From NCBI GenBank assembly GCA_023480825.1, contig JAMCWQ010000098.1:1-43615 (forward strand): 43,615 nucleotides of DNA, given 5' to 3'. Shown here piece after piece: positions 17,839 through 27,352 of the stretch (positions within the stretch are counted from its first letter, which is position 1; each line of letters opens with the position of its first letter). The notes under the pieces were generated by a model. It was given only the letters and a program-made list of their open reading frames with translations. It made no database searches and was not told the origin of the DNA. The stretch is from Chloroflexota bacterium (GTDB taxonomy: Bacteria > Chloroflexota > Chloroflexia > JAMCWQ01). Made by a program: the position numbers and the translations under genes.

Positions 17839-17985
17839 GAGAAGCTCCTCCGTAAAGTTGGCGGCCGCGCGCCTCAAGATTCTGCACCTTATTATAATGC
17901 CTTCTCGCCGGGAGTGATGACCCTGCCTGGGAACGAGATACCACTTCTGGCCAACTTTCTGGCTTCACGAAGGGAGAAAAGCCTC

Positions 17986-18252
17986 TTGTCATTCTGAGCT
18001 TCCGTAGGCGGTGGGGGGCCGCCGGGCATCAGGAATGACATCTCGATGTCATGGAAAGGGCCCGTTCTTCCTGACTAAAGAACAGTTACTGCCAATAAGA
18101 GGGCCCGAAGAATCTAGTGCCTGGTGGTCAAACAACCTGAACTAGATTCTTCACTTCGCTCCTGCTCTCAGCCTCCAGTCCTCCTGGTCGGCCCTATCGC
18201 TCATTCCAGTATGTGCCTACCTAGCCGGCCAAACGCTCGTTCAGAATGACAA
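17986..18252. repeat. MITE-like dispersed element with 12-bp TIRs
   Basis: TTGTCATTCTGA (17986-17997) and TCAGAATGACAA (18241-18252); the 18100-18251 half has an imperfect inverted copy at about 41000-41150. Confidence 0.7.
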
Positions 18253-18453
18253 ATCCGTCTCGTCCCATCACTCCCAACCTCTTCCTTCGTCCTTCTGGGG
18301 AAGAACTCGAGAGCCTGTCTCGAGCGAAGCGAAGGAGGCGGGGTTTACGGGTGAGGCGTCAGGGCACGAGACCACGACCTACGGAGACTTGGCCGACAGG
18401 GCCGTTGGCCACCATATTTGACTTCTTGGCGCACGGGGCCGAGACGAGCCGCC

Positions 18454-19302
18454 CTACGGGCTTTGCCGCCGGTCCTGGTAGGGCACGGGGATGAACTCCA
18501 CGGAGGGTTGGCCGGATTGGGGTTGCGGGTAGAGACTCATTAGCCGGTACACGGTGCGCGGCACTTCTTCTCTGACGTTCAAACCCATCTCCTGCAGCGC
18601 CGGGAGAGTCAGGGGGTAATCGTGGGTCCAGCGCCCGGAAGTAAGCACCGTGGCGATCTCGGCGGCCCTGGCGTCATCCATTTTGCCCTTCAGGAGAAAG
18701 AGAGTGAAGTCACGGATTTGCCGGATGGCCTTAGTGGAGACATCCACCATGGCGATCGTTTCGTCGGAGAGCCGGTTCCGCTCTTTCAGTTCCATGACCG
18801 TGAGCAGCGAAGCGGCGGGAAGATAGGAGCCGCGAAGAGCGATTTGGGGGTCCAAAGGGCCGAGCACGGCGTTGGGATCCATTATGATCTCATCAGCGGC
18901 CAGCGCCACCAGCGTTCCGCCGGACATGGCGTAGTTTGGCACGATCACGGTGACCAGCGCCGGGTGCTTCTTCAGGGCGTAGGCGATCTGCTGCGCCGGC
19001 AAGACCATTCCGCCGGGCGAGTGAATGATCAGGTCGATGGGGGTGCTCTCCGGTGTGAGGCGAATGGCCCGCAGCAATTGCTCGGCGTCCTCCATGTCGA
19101 TAAACCTGATGAGAGGCACGCCGAGGATGGAGATGCGCTCTTGGCGGTGAATGAGCGTGATAACGCGGGAGCCCCGTTGCCGCTCCAACTGCTGGATCAA
19201 GCGCCGGCGGGAGTTGTGTCGCATCTGGTGCGAGATGCTGGGTATCAGGAAGGATAGTATCAAGAGAGCGATCAAGACGGTGATAGCGATTTCGATCATG
19301 GG
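18454..19302 (-). CDS. SDH (ClpP/crotonase-fold) family serine proteinase, membrane-anchored
   Basis: Start likely M28 of the ORF ('MIEIAITVLIALLILSFLIPSISHQMRHNSRRRLIQQLERQRGSRVITLIHRQE'); N-terminal TM, 'LIIHSPGG', 'MSGGTLVALAADEIIMDPNAVLGPLDPQI'. Confidence 0.85.
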   Translation of the reverse strand, partial: PMIEIAITVLIALLILSFLIPSISHQMRHNSRRRLIQQLERQRGSRVITLIHRQERISILGVPLIRFIDMEDAEQLLRAIRLTPESTPIDLIIHSPGGMVLPAQQIAYALKKHPALVTVIVPNYAMSGGTLVALAADEIIMDPNAVLGPLDPQIALRGSYLPAASLLTVMELKERNRLSDETIAMVDVSTKAIRQIRDFTLFLLKGKMDDARAAEIATVLTSGRWTHDYPLTLPALQEMGLNVREEVPRTVYRLMSLYPQPQSGQPSVEFIPVPYQDRRQSP

Positions 19303-19487
19303 GGGTCTCCCTTTGCTTGCGGCCTGGCAATCCGGCAGCCCGGATGGCCCCGGCCGCGCCATTCTGGATGCAGTGAACTGCATGCACCGTGCCAGAGATT
19401 GACTTTACCCTTCCCCTATACGATACTATGATAGTAAGAATAAATATGGCTGTTGATTCACGTTAGTGGCCCCATATGCGGAGGTGA

Positions 19488-20219
19488 ATGATGGGAATAA
19501 TGTCACGGATGTCAACTGTGTTCCAGGCCAAGATTAGCAAGCTGCTGGAACGGGCGGAAGACCCCATGGAGACCCTCGATTACTCTTACGAGAAGCAGCT
19601 CGAACTGCTTCAGCAGGTCAAGCGCGGCATCGTGGAGGTGGTTACCTCCAAGCGCCGGCTGCAGATGGAAGAGGCTCAACTGCAGCAGAACGTGGACAAG
19701 CTGACCTCTCAGGCTCAGCAAGCAGTCGCCGCCGGCCGCGATGATCTGGCCAAACTCGCCCTTCAGCGCAAGCAGGACACTGTGCAGCAGATTCAGGGTC
19801 TAGACCCGCAGATTGCCAGCCTCGAGGAGGAGCAGAATCGCCTCACCGCCGCCGAGCAGCGGCTTCAGGCCAAGGTGGAAGCTTTCCGCACCCACAAAGA
19901 GGTCGTGAAGGCTCAGTACTCCGCCGCTGATGCCCAGGTGAAAATCGGTGAATCGGTAACCGGCCTCTCTGAGGAAATGGCCGATATGGGTCTGACCATA
20001 CAGCGGGCGGAAGACAAGACTCAGCGCCTGCGCGCCAAGGCCGGAGCGATTGACGAGTTGGTGGCCGCCGGCACTCTGGAAGATATCACCGGTAGCCAAG
20101 ACTCCATCGATCAGGAGTTGTCCAAGATCACCGTTTCTAAGAACGTCGACGACGAGCTGGCAGCTATGAAAAAGCAAATCGCGGCTCCCGACCAGAAGCA
20201 GCTCAAGGAGGGCAAATGA
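19488..20219 (+). CDS. pspA: PspA/IM30 (ESCRT-III-like) protein
   Basis: 243 aa; 'MSTVFQAKISKLLERAEDPMETLDYSYEKQLELLQQVKRGIVEVVTSKRRLQ', long coiled coil. Confidence 0.9.
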   Translation: MMGIMSRMSTVFQAKISKLLERAEDPMETLDYSYEKQLELLQQVKRGIVEVVTSKRRLQMEEAQLQQNVDKLTSQAQQAVAAGRDDLAKLALQRKQDTVQQIQGLDPQIASLEEEQNRLTAAEQRLQAKVEAFRTHKEVVKAQYSAADAQVKIGESVTGLSEEMADMGLTIQRAEDKTQRLRAKAGAIDELVAAGTLEDITGSQDSIDQELSKITVSKNVDDELAAMKKQIAAPDQKQLKEGK

Positions 20220-20497
20220 TCGCACGCATCTCTTCGGAAGGGCAATACCGGCTGGACGACGGCGACGTAATTAAGAAGCTCGACGAGATCGACGACAAGC
20301 TTGTGGATGTATGTGCGAGGGATGATGAGGCGGAGTATCAGCGCCTCTTCGGCGAGATGCTCACGCTCGTTCGCAAAGAGGGACATCCCGTGCCGGTGAC
20401 CGAGTTGGTGAAGTCGGACGTGATACTGCCGGCTCCAGGCACAACCCTGGCCGAGGCCAAAGAGATATTCCGGGGCGAGGGAATGTTCGCCTGCTAG
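20216..20497 (+). CDS. PspAA-domain protein
   Basis: 93 aa; overlaps the pspA stop by 4 bp (ATGA); 'MIARISSEGQYRLDDGDVIKKLDEIDDKLVDVCARDDEAEYQRLFGEMLTLVRKEG' matches the PspAA pattern. Confidence 0.8.
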   Translation: MIARISSEGQYRLDDGDVIKKLDEIDDKLVDVCARDDEAEYQRLFGEMLTLVRKEGHPVPVTELVKSDVILPAPGTTLAEAKEIFRGEGMFAC

Positions 20498-21063
20498 AGC
20501 GGCATGTCCCAGAGGGGATACCAGCGCTCCAGCTCTTTCTCGATCGGCAACTCCCGCTCCATCACCGAGCGCATGCGTAGCTCGGTGGCGTTGTCACGCT
20601 GTTTCTTTCCCTCTATTGGGGCAAAGGGGTAGAAGCTGCCGCGCTTGTAGTTGTAGATCCAGTAGACCGGCTGTTCGTCCTGGAAGAACTTGAAGGCCGC
20701 GGCCAGCAACTGGTCGCGGAACCCGTGTTCCTGGAGCGTGAGGCTTACCACGTGGACTGTGGAGACCAGGTCCTCGAACTGTGGATCGGTCAGCACGATC
20801 CATTGGAAGCCAAAGCTGTCCTTTAGCTGCTCGACCTTGGTTTCCGTTTCCTTCCCGCTTATGGCGAGCAGGTTGGTGAGTTCCTGGTCAGTCTCCTGGA
20901 AATCAGTCGAGGTAATCGGGCGGAAGGTCACTCCCGCCCGTTCCGATGGCTTGAGTCCGAGGTTCTCGGTCAGGGTTAGATATGCCGTCGATATGGCGAA
21001 AAGCTGGTTGGGTTGCGACTTAACGGGCTTTGTCCGTCCGAGAAGCTCGTCGAATAAACTCAT
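20494..21063 (-). CDS. PspAB-like protein
   Basis: 189 aa from ATG 21063 'MSLFDELLGRTKPVKSQPNQLFAISTAYLTLTENLGLKPSERAGVTFRPI...'; 4-bp overlap with the htpX stop; convergent with pspAA. Confidence 0.75.
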   Translation of the reverse strand: MSLFDELLGRTKPVKSQPNQLFAISTAYLTLTENLGLKPSERAGVTFRPITSTDFQETDQELTNLLAISGKETETKVEQLKDSFGFQWIVLTDPQFEDLVSTVHVVSLTLQEHGFRDQLLAAAFKFFQDEQPVYWIYNYKRGSFYPFAPIEGKKQRDNATELRMRSVMERELPIEKELERWYPLWDMPL

Positions 21064-21971
21064 TGCCCCTCCATCTGCTGCTCCAGCTTCTTCAGCCGCT
21101 CGATCCTCTTTTCCACCGATGGATGAGTCGAGAAGATTTCCGTGAGGGATGAACCACTGACCGCCGGGACAATGAAGAAAGCGTTCATCGGCTCCGCCTG
21201 GCGCAGGTCCTGCGTCGGGATGCGGCTCATGACCCCGCTGATCTTCAGCAAGGCCGCCGCGAGCTGCGACGGCGCCCCGGTGATAATGGCTCCTCCCCGG
21301 TCCGCGGCGTATTCCCGATAACGGGATAGCGCCCGGATCAAGAAGTAGCTGATCACCCACACCAAGATCGAAGCTATGTACACCAGGATGATTATCTGCC
21401 CGCTGTTGTCCCGGCCGCCCCTCCGGCCGCCGACTCCTCCAGCCAAACCAGCGAACATGAACGACCGCATCATCAAGAAAGCGAGCGTCGAGAGGAAGCT
21501 GGCGATCGTCAGGACCGCCATGTCGCGGTTCTTGATATGAGTCATCTCGTGAGCCAGCACGGCCTCGAGTTCCGGCCCATCAAGGCGGTCCATGAGGCCA
21601 GTTGTAACGGCCACCACTGCGCTCTTCGGCCCGCGGCCGGTGGCGAAGGCGTTCGGCATCGAGGTGTTGACGATGGCGACCTTCGGCTTGGGCAGGTTGG
21701 TCATCTGGGCCAGCCTATCGATTATTCCGTGCAACTCCGGCGCTTCGGAAGGCTGAACGATCTTGGCGTGCATCGACCATAGAACCAGCCTGTCGGAATA
21801 GTAGTACTGGATGAACAGAAAGACCGCGGCGATCAAGACCAACGGCAAGAGTCCGACGCCGATGTACCATAGAACCGCCATGAACGCGGCGTAGACCGCG
21901 AACAGCAGGAACATGGTCAAAAACATTCTAATCGTTAACTGTGTATCTCTACCGTACCATTTGCGGCGCAT
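21060..21971 (-). CDS. htpX: HtpX-like M48 zinc metalloprotease
   Basis: 303 aa; 'VLAHEMTHIKNRDMAVLTIAS' (HExxH), multiple TMs, 'ATGRGPKSAVVAVTTGLMDRL', 'FSTHPSVEKRIERL'. Confidence 0.92.
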   Translation of the reverse strand: MRRKWYGRDTQLTIRMFLTMFLLFAVYAAFMAVLWYIGVGLLPLVLIAAVFLFIQYYYSDRLVLWSMHAKIVQPSEAPELHGIIDRLAQMTNLPKPKVAIVNTSMPNAFATGRGPKSAVVAVTTGLMDRLDGPELEAVLAHEMTHIKNRDMAVLTIASFLSTLAFLMMRSFMFAGLAGGVGGRRGGRDNSGQIIILVYIASILVWVISYFLIRALSRYREYAADRGGAIITGAPSQLAAALLKISGVMSRIPTQDLRQAEPMNAFFIVPAVSGSSLTEIFSTHPSVEKRIERLKKLEQQMEGQ

Positions 21972-22226
21972 TGCGCCCTCCTACTAGTCAAAAAAAGATG
22001 AGCAAGACGCATTGAGATCGAACTTGTTCAGGACGCAGGCTCATGCGGCTCCTACTCACAACTTTGCATGGTAATTGTACCAAAATTGGGAGTGAGGCAC
22101 CAATGATGCCTGAAGGCCCTACTAGATTATACGGCAGAAACCATGCCGCGGTTTCATTCTCCCGGAAACCGGTGATGCGTGGCACCGAGTTTGCTTAATG
22201 CAATTGGAACCAAAGGAGGTGGAAAT

Positions 22227-22610
22227 ATGGCAGGATGGGTAGGAAATATCGAGGAAAAGACATTGGCCAACGACTACTTCCGGGAGGTGCTGTTCACGGC
22301 GCCTCATAGCCAGCTGGTGGTGATGAGCCTGAAGCCCGGAGAGGACATCGGCACGGAGACCCACGCCGACGTCGATCAGTTCCTGAGAATAGAGTCCGGC
22401 GAGGGGAAAACCGTCTTAAACGGGCAGGAGCAGGCGATCAGAGATGGCTCGGCGATCGTCGTCCCGGCCGGGACGGAGCACAACATCATCAATACATCTT
22501 CCACCCGGCCGATGAAGATCTACACCATCTACAGCCCACCCGAGCACCGGCACGGAGTCATCCACAAGACCAAAGCCGAAGCCCAGGCCGACACGACCGA
22601 CCATCCGTAG
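22227..22610 (+). CDS. Cupin-domain protein
   Basis: ATG 22227 preceded by AAAGGAGGTGG; 'LKPGEDIGTETHADVDQFLRIESGEGKTVLNGQEQAIRDGSAIVVPAGTEHNIINT' cupin motifs. Confidence 0.88.
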   Translation: MAGWVGNIEEKTLANDYFREVLFTAPHSQLVVMSLKPGEDIGTETHADVDQFLRIESGEGKTVLNGQEQAIRDGSAIVVPAGTEHNIINTSSTRPMKIYTIYSPPEHRHGVIHKTKAEAQADTTDHP

Positions 22611-22893
22611 CGCGCTGGCAGTCTGTAGGTCCCGATTTATCGGGACGGTGGCCGCCAGGCCGAGCACATGCAACAAACGTAGCGCCGGGGCGGTAGGTTC
22701 CCCGGCCACTGTGATGGGCAAGGGAGAAAGAATGTAGCGGCGCACGGCCCTGTGCGCCATGATCGGCCACGATGGTCCGTGGGTCGTCCTTCGGCGGAAG
22801 GATGCCTGCCTGGCGGCTGGCAAGTAGGGCGTCCTTCCTCAGAAGGATTGCGGCCCCCCCGTGGGGCCATAGGCTGATCCTTCTCTGAAGGAC

Positions 22894-23001
22894 GGCGGGG
22901 GACAAGCCACCCGCCCTACATTAAACACGCGAGCGGCTGGGGACAAGCCACCCGCCCTACATTAAACACGCGAGCGGCGGGGGACAAGCCACCCGCCCTA
23001 C
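22894..23001 (+). repeat. Tandem repeat, about 2.6 copies, 41-bp period, built on the REP-like hairpin
   Basis: GGCGGGGGACAAGCCACCCGCCCTACATTAAACACGCGAGC, with 'gacaagcc' at 22901, 22942 and 22983. Confidence 0.9.
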
Positions 23002-23005
23002 TGTG

Positions 23006-23152
23006 ATGTTCGACCATGAGATCATCGACCGCAGGGGGCCGGACTTTTACCACGAAGTCTTCGCCCCCACCATCGCCCGTCGCTTCGAGGCCGGCGACCG
23101 CTACGAGACCATCCGCGACTCCGTCCGCAAGAACTGGAAAGCGGGTGCATGA
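23006..23152 (+). pseudogene. Short ORF, probable C-terminal remnant of an unidentified gene
   Basis: Reads MFDHEIIDRRGPDFYHEVFAPTIARRFEAGDRYETIRDSVRKNWKAGA*; starts exactly where the third tandem repeat ends; protein-like composition but no family assigned. Confidence 0.4.
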
Positions 23153-23157
23153 TAATG

Positions 23158-23233
23158 CCCCCCTGATAAGGGGGGTAGGGGGGTTACGGCTTTGGGTAGG
23201 CACAAAACCCCCTCAGTCCCCCTTATCAGGGGG
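23158..23233. repeat. MITE-like palindromic element, related to 17110-17196
   Basis: CCCCCCTGATAAGGGGGG ... CCCCCTTATCAGGGGG. Confidence 0.7.
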
Positions 23234-23280
23234 AAGTGACAGGAACCCCTAACCCCTAAAGGGGGATGTAGGCTGAAGGC

Positions 23281-23640
23281 CTACCCTACATGGTTGGTGC
23301 TGTACTGGCCCGGTGTTCGCCGCTCCAGAGCGAACTTGGTGGCGGCGCCGGCGAGGACGAATAGCAGCGGGATGATCCAGAGGGAGAGGAAGATAACGAT
23401 GGTGTCCACGGTCAGGGTGTGCTGGGTGTGTTTGACCTGAAACTGGCCGTAGGAGAATATCACCGCACTGTGCAGAGCGATAACCGAGAACACGGCCCCC
23501 GCCCGCAGCCAGTCGACGTCGTACCGCCTTTGGGTGCCGGCTGCCGTCGGCGCCAGGGCTTGAGGCATCTGCTCTTCCGTCCGGTTTTGCAGTCCTCCGT
23601 CTATTTCGCCGCTGTCCCGTACAGGTCGCTTTACGGCCAT
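23281..23640 (-). pseudogene. N-terminal fragment of an acyltransferase-3-family membrane protein
   Basis: 'RRYDVDWLRAGAVFSVIALHSAVIF...LFVLAGAATKFALERRTPGQY' then a premature end 'STNHVG*'; intact family members are normally several hundred residues. Confidence 0.6.
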
Positions 23641-23879
23641 AGACTACTTCCTTTTTGCGCGTAGCCTGTACCTCAATAGTACTGTTGGCAGGTCGCGCGC
23701 GCAAATGCTGGAGGTGAGGCAGTGTAGGGTCAGATCGTGCGGCCACTCGGCAAAGCCTACCCTATCGATGGTCTCGGATGCCGCTGACCACCAGATCATG
23801 TGACGCTGATCCGCTAACTGCCGGGCTGGTCTCTGTCAAAATCGCCCTAAACCAGTCGAATTCGATGGGTTTAGAATGC

Positions 23880-23921
23880 CGGTGGCGGCACTCCATTTGG
23901 AGTGCGTGTGGCTTGCCACCG
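23880..23921. terminator. Nested hairpin downstream of the helicase operon (terminator or dispersed palindrome)
   Basis: CGGTGGC...GCCACCG (23880-23886/23915-23921) around CACTCCA-TT-TGGAGTG (23889-23904); no clear U-tract. Confidence 0.45.
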
Positions 23922-23961
23922 CTTTGAAGAGCGCAGGTCCTTCCAGAGGGCGTTCTCCAAA

Positions 23962-26900
23962 TCAGACCAGCCCTTCGCTACAGACGATCTTCGGTGTGGC
24001 CTTGCTCGATTCGCCGTTCTGGTGGCGGACCCAGTCCTTCATGTTGTGCTGCAGGTAAAGGTTCTTCAGGTGCTCGTATAGAGCTTCGCCGTTCACCCCG
24101 TTTCGCCGCAGGAGATTCAGCTCCTTCTTGACGGCTTCGGTTGGGGATGCCCGCAGCGCTTGGTCCAGCAGGTTGATCATCTCCTTGCGGGCCTCGTCGT
24201 CCTCATTGGCGTACATTATGTGGAGTTCGCGCAGGACGTATTTCTGGCCTGAGGTGTGGGAGACGCTGAAGGACTTGTCATTCTGCCGCTGCTGCACGTC
24301 CGCATCGAAGGCGTGCTTCACCTTCATCACCGCCGCGTTGTAGCCGCCGGGCCGCGGCTCGCTGGGCGTGTAAGGCCCGCACTTGATCGTCCCCAGCACC
24401 CTGGGTATATCCTCGGAAACGATCTCGCCGCTTTCCCCTACCAGGTACATCTTCAGGTACCTATCCGCCTGGCAGAAGACGAACATGCCCTTTTGGCTGG
24501 AGTACTTCGCCGAGCGGATGCCGTCCCGTAGGCCGGCGATGCGGGCGTATTCTTCGGGGTGGTCCCGCCTCAGCTCGCGCATTATCTCCTCGGCCTCGTT
24601 GAGGTCCAGGAAGTCCGCCTCATCCTCCCACATGCTGAGCTGGCCGCCGTTCTTCTTTTCGTAGATAGCGTACATCACCTCTTCATTCAGCCGCTCGCTG
24701 ACGTCGAGTATTTTCGCATCCTCCCCGATGGTGTCATGAATCTCTTGGATGCGGTTGTGCAGCTTCTCGTGCAGGTGCAGGTTCTGCTCGATGCCCAGCT
24801 CTGGCAGGAAGTTGAACCCGTACACCACTTCGTTCTCCGTTCCAATGCGGTCGATGCGGCCGAAGCGCTGGATCAGCCGGACGGGGTTCCAGTGCAAGTC
24901 GTAGTTCACAATCTTGTCGCAGTCCTGCATGTTGAGGCCCTCGGCCAGCACGTCGGTAGCGATTACCGTGTTCAGCTCCGGGCCGGGGTAGAACTCCCGA
25001 ATCTCGGCGTTGGCTTTGGGAGCGAAGCGGGCGACCACGCGGTCCTTGCTCTTCTCCCCACTGAAGATCACGTCGATGTCCTCTCTCTTGCCGTCCGGGT
25101 TCAGGTTATCGTAGAGGTAGCGGGCGGTGTCAGCGTACTCCGTGAAGATCAGCCGCTTGCCATCCTTCAGCGGCGATTGGGCCAGCCATTTCTTCAGGGT
25201 CTGAAGCTTGTCGTCCGCCTGCGGCGTTATGGGCTGGACCAGAGCGAACATTTCCTTGTAAAGCCGGATGTCCTGCTCGATATGGGCGCGGAGCCGCTCG
25301 ACGTCGAAATCTTCGATCCGGTACTTGCCGGACACTTCCGCCAGAGCATCCAAGAGGTCCGTTTGGTCATCGAAATCGGACTCGTACAGTATCATTTGCG
25401 CTTCTTCGCCGGCCGGGACGATGCCGGCATCGAGGGCCGCCACGAACTTCTCGTGAATGGCTTGCTGGCGGAGGACGGTTTCGCGGAAGGCGTAGACGCT
25501 GGATTCGAACCGCTTGAACAGGAGGATGCGGATCAGCCCCCGCAGGTTGAATCCGGCCCGCTGCAGACCGGCGTAGGGCTCCTTCTTGCGCTTGTCCGGC
25601 AGGACGTAGTTGTAGAGACCGTAGCGGGCGTAGGTCAGCTCATTCGGGGCGAAGTTGTTCGCAGCGTTTTGCCGCTCTTTGCCCATGTACGCCCGCAATT
25701 GCCGGTATATCCCCTGGTAGGTGCTTTCGATGCTGTATTCGATGGTCTCCAGCCGGCGGGCGGGGAAGAACTGGTGCTTGCCGCCGACCTCCACGTAGGC
25801 CTTCTTCTTGCCGGAGAGGTAATCATCGAAATCCGCTTCGGTCAGGTCCTTGTGAGTGCCGGCGTCTTTGCCGTACCAGCGCAGTATGTGGTTGCGGGTG
25901 CGGCGGATCAGGACGTTGGCCAGAAGGTCCGGCAGCTTGCGCTGTCCCTGCTCGATGAGCTTGAAGTACTCCTTTAGGTCTGCCGGCGAGATGGGCAGGT
26001 CCGTCTTGTCTTCGGGATGAAAGAGCTTCATCTGGTTGTAGACATCCAACGCCGACTTGTTCCGCGGCGTCGCGGTGAGGAAGCAGCATTTCTTGTCGCC
26101 GGCGCTCAGGAATTCCTGCAAAAGCTTGTAGCGCTGCGTGTCCTTATGGCGGAAGTTGTGGCTTTCGTCCACCAGCACGAAATCGCGGTCCCGGTACTTC
26201 TCAGTCCACAGGATGTTGGAGCCATCACCTTCCTGCAGATAGCCCATGGAGAGGACGCGGGCATGCAAATCGTAGCGCTCGTCATAGCGCTCCCACATGT
26301 TCACCAGCGGCGGGGGGCAGATGATGAGCGGGCGGGCCCGGCTGATCCGCTCGAAATGCTTCACGATGGCCGCGCCGATGTAGCTCTTGCCCAGACCGAC
26401 AACGTCGGCAATGAAGACGCCGCCGTAGTCCCGGATGATGCCCACCGCCTGCTTCACGGCCACCTTTTGGAACTCGGCCAGCTTGCGGGTGATCTCGTCG
26501 TCCCAGAGGATCTCCGGTTTGTCCGTGCCCTCGATCCGGTCATGGACGAGAGTGTAGAGCGTCTTCATGTAGATGTCGTACGGTGTCACCGGGGCCATCG
26601 CCCACGATTCCCGCATCTCGTACATCAGGGACTCGTCGAAATCCTGAGCATCGTTCCACAGCTCGTCGAACCAGCGGCAAAGCTCGTAGTAGTTGTCATT
26701 GCCGTGGACCACGACGTTCATCTCCGTGTTGTGGCTGAGGCCGGAAAGGGAAAGGTTCGAGGAGCCGACCACGGCGATGCCCTTTTCATCCCGCTGGAGC
26801 ACATTGCCGAAGAGGTCGTAGACGGGGCCGTAGCCGAAGATGTAGGCTTTGGCGTGCATGCGCCCCTTCGTATAGACGCGGACTTTGAGCCGCTTCTCGG

Positions 26901-27285
26901 CGATCAGGTCGGCTAGGGTCTTCACGAGCGACTCGTTGGCGTCCGTCTGGTCCATGAGGGCGATGGAGCCGGATACCTTGCCGGCCGCCTCTCCGGCCAG
27001 GCGCTTCTGGTCCGTGCGCTTCTGGTAGAGTTGCTCTTCCAGCTCTTTCCCGGCATCGTCCAGCCGCAGATGCCTGGCAGCCAGTTGGTCGATAGTCTCG
27101 TGGTCAGTGGTATTGCCGATGAGCAGCCGGACCTCTTTCAGCCGCTGAAGCTGGGCGGCGATGCCCTCGAAGCCGGAGAGGAAGAAATAACCGACCGCAA
27201 ACCGCGCCTGCTCGGAGGAGTCCAGATACAGGTTTATCCGGTCCAAGAGCTTCTCGTTGCGATTGTCGATGATGTCGTGGGCCAT
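23962..27285 (-). CDS. Helicase with N-terminal phospholipase D-like domain (SNF2/DEAD-type, defence-associated)
   Basis: 1107 aa; PLD motif 'HAKAYIFGYG...VVGSSNLSLSGLSHNTEMNV'; helicase 'IADVVGLGKSYIGAA', 'LVDESHNFRH', 'FLTATPRNKS', 'IATDVLAEGLNMQDCDKIVNYDLHWNPVRLIQRFGRIDRIG'. Confidence 0.9.
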   Translation of the reverse strand: MAHDIIDNRNEKLLDRINLYLDSSEQARFAVGYFFLSGFEGIAAQLQRLKEVRLLIGNTTDHETIDQLAARHLRLDDAGKELEEQLYQKRTDQKRLAGEAAGKVSGSIALMDQTDANESLVKTLADLIAEKRLKVRVYTKGRMHAKAYIFGYGPVYDLFGNVLQRDEKGIAVVGSSNLSLSGLSHNTEMNVVVHGNDNYYELCRWFDELWNDAQDFDESLMYEMRESWAMAPVTPYDIYMKTLYTLVHDRIEGTDKPEILWDDEITRKLAEFQKVAVKQAVGIIRDYGGVFIADVVGLGKSYIGAAIVKHFERISRARPLIICPPPLVNMWERYDERYDLHARVLSMGYLQEGDGSNILWTEKYRDRDFVLVDESHNFRHKDTQRYKLLQEFLSAGDKKCCFLTATPRNKSALDVYNQMKLFHPEDKTDLPISPADLKEYFKLIEQGQRKLPDLLANVLIRRTRNHILRWYGKDAGTHKDLTEADFDDYLSGKKKAYVEVGGKHQFFPARRLETIEYSIESTYQGIYRQLRAYMGKERQNAANNFAPNELTYARYGLYNYVLPDKRKKEPYAGLQRAGFNLRGLIRILLFKRFESSVYAFRETVLRQQAIHEKFVAALDAGIVPAGEEAQMILYESDFDDQTDLLDALAEVSGKYRIEDFDVERLRAHIEQDIRLYKEMFALVQPITPQADDKLQTLKKWLAQSPLKDGKRLIFTEYADTARYLYDNLNPDGKREDIDVIFSGEKSKDRVVARFAPKANAEIREFYPGPELNTVIATDVLAEGLNMQDCDKIVNYDLHWNPVRLIQRFGRIDRIGTENEVVYGFNFLPELGIEQNLHLHEKLHNRIQEIHDTIGEDAKILDVSERLNEEVMYAIYEKKNGGQLSMWEDEADFLDLNEAEEIMRELRRDHPEEYARIAGLRDGIRSAKYSSQKGMFVFCQADRYLKMYLVGESGEIVSEDIPRVLGTIKCGPYTPSEPRPGGYNAAVMKVKHAFDADVQQRQNDKSFSVSHTSGQKYVLRELHIMYANEDDEARKEMINLLDQALRASPTEAVKKELNLLRRNGVNGEALYEHLKNLYLQHNMKDWVRHQNGESSKATPKIVCSEGLV

Positions 27286-27352
27286 AAAAGTTCTCCTAGG
27301 AGTCGATTTGCGGATGAGCCTTCGGCCTTACAAAATAACCTTGATATCCATA

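Noticed and set aside
22894-23001. Possible CRISPR array (repeats with regular spacing)
   Set aside because: The 41-bp units are tandem and essentially identical throughout, with no unique spacers; the same motif occurs singly elsewhere, and no cas genes are present.
24559-25977. 472-aa plus-strand ORF
   Set aside because: Antisense to the well-supported PLD-helicase; composition typical of GC-rich shadow ORFs, no recognisable domain.
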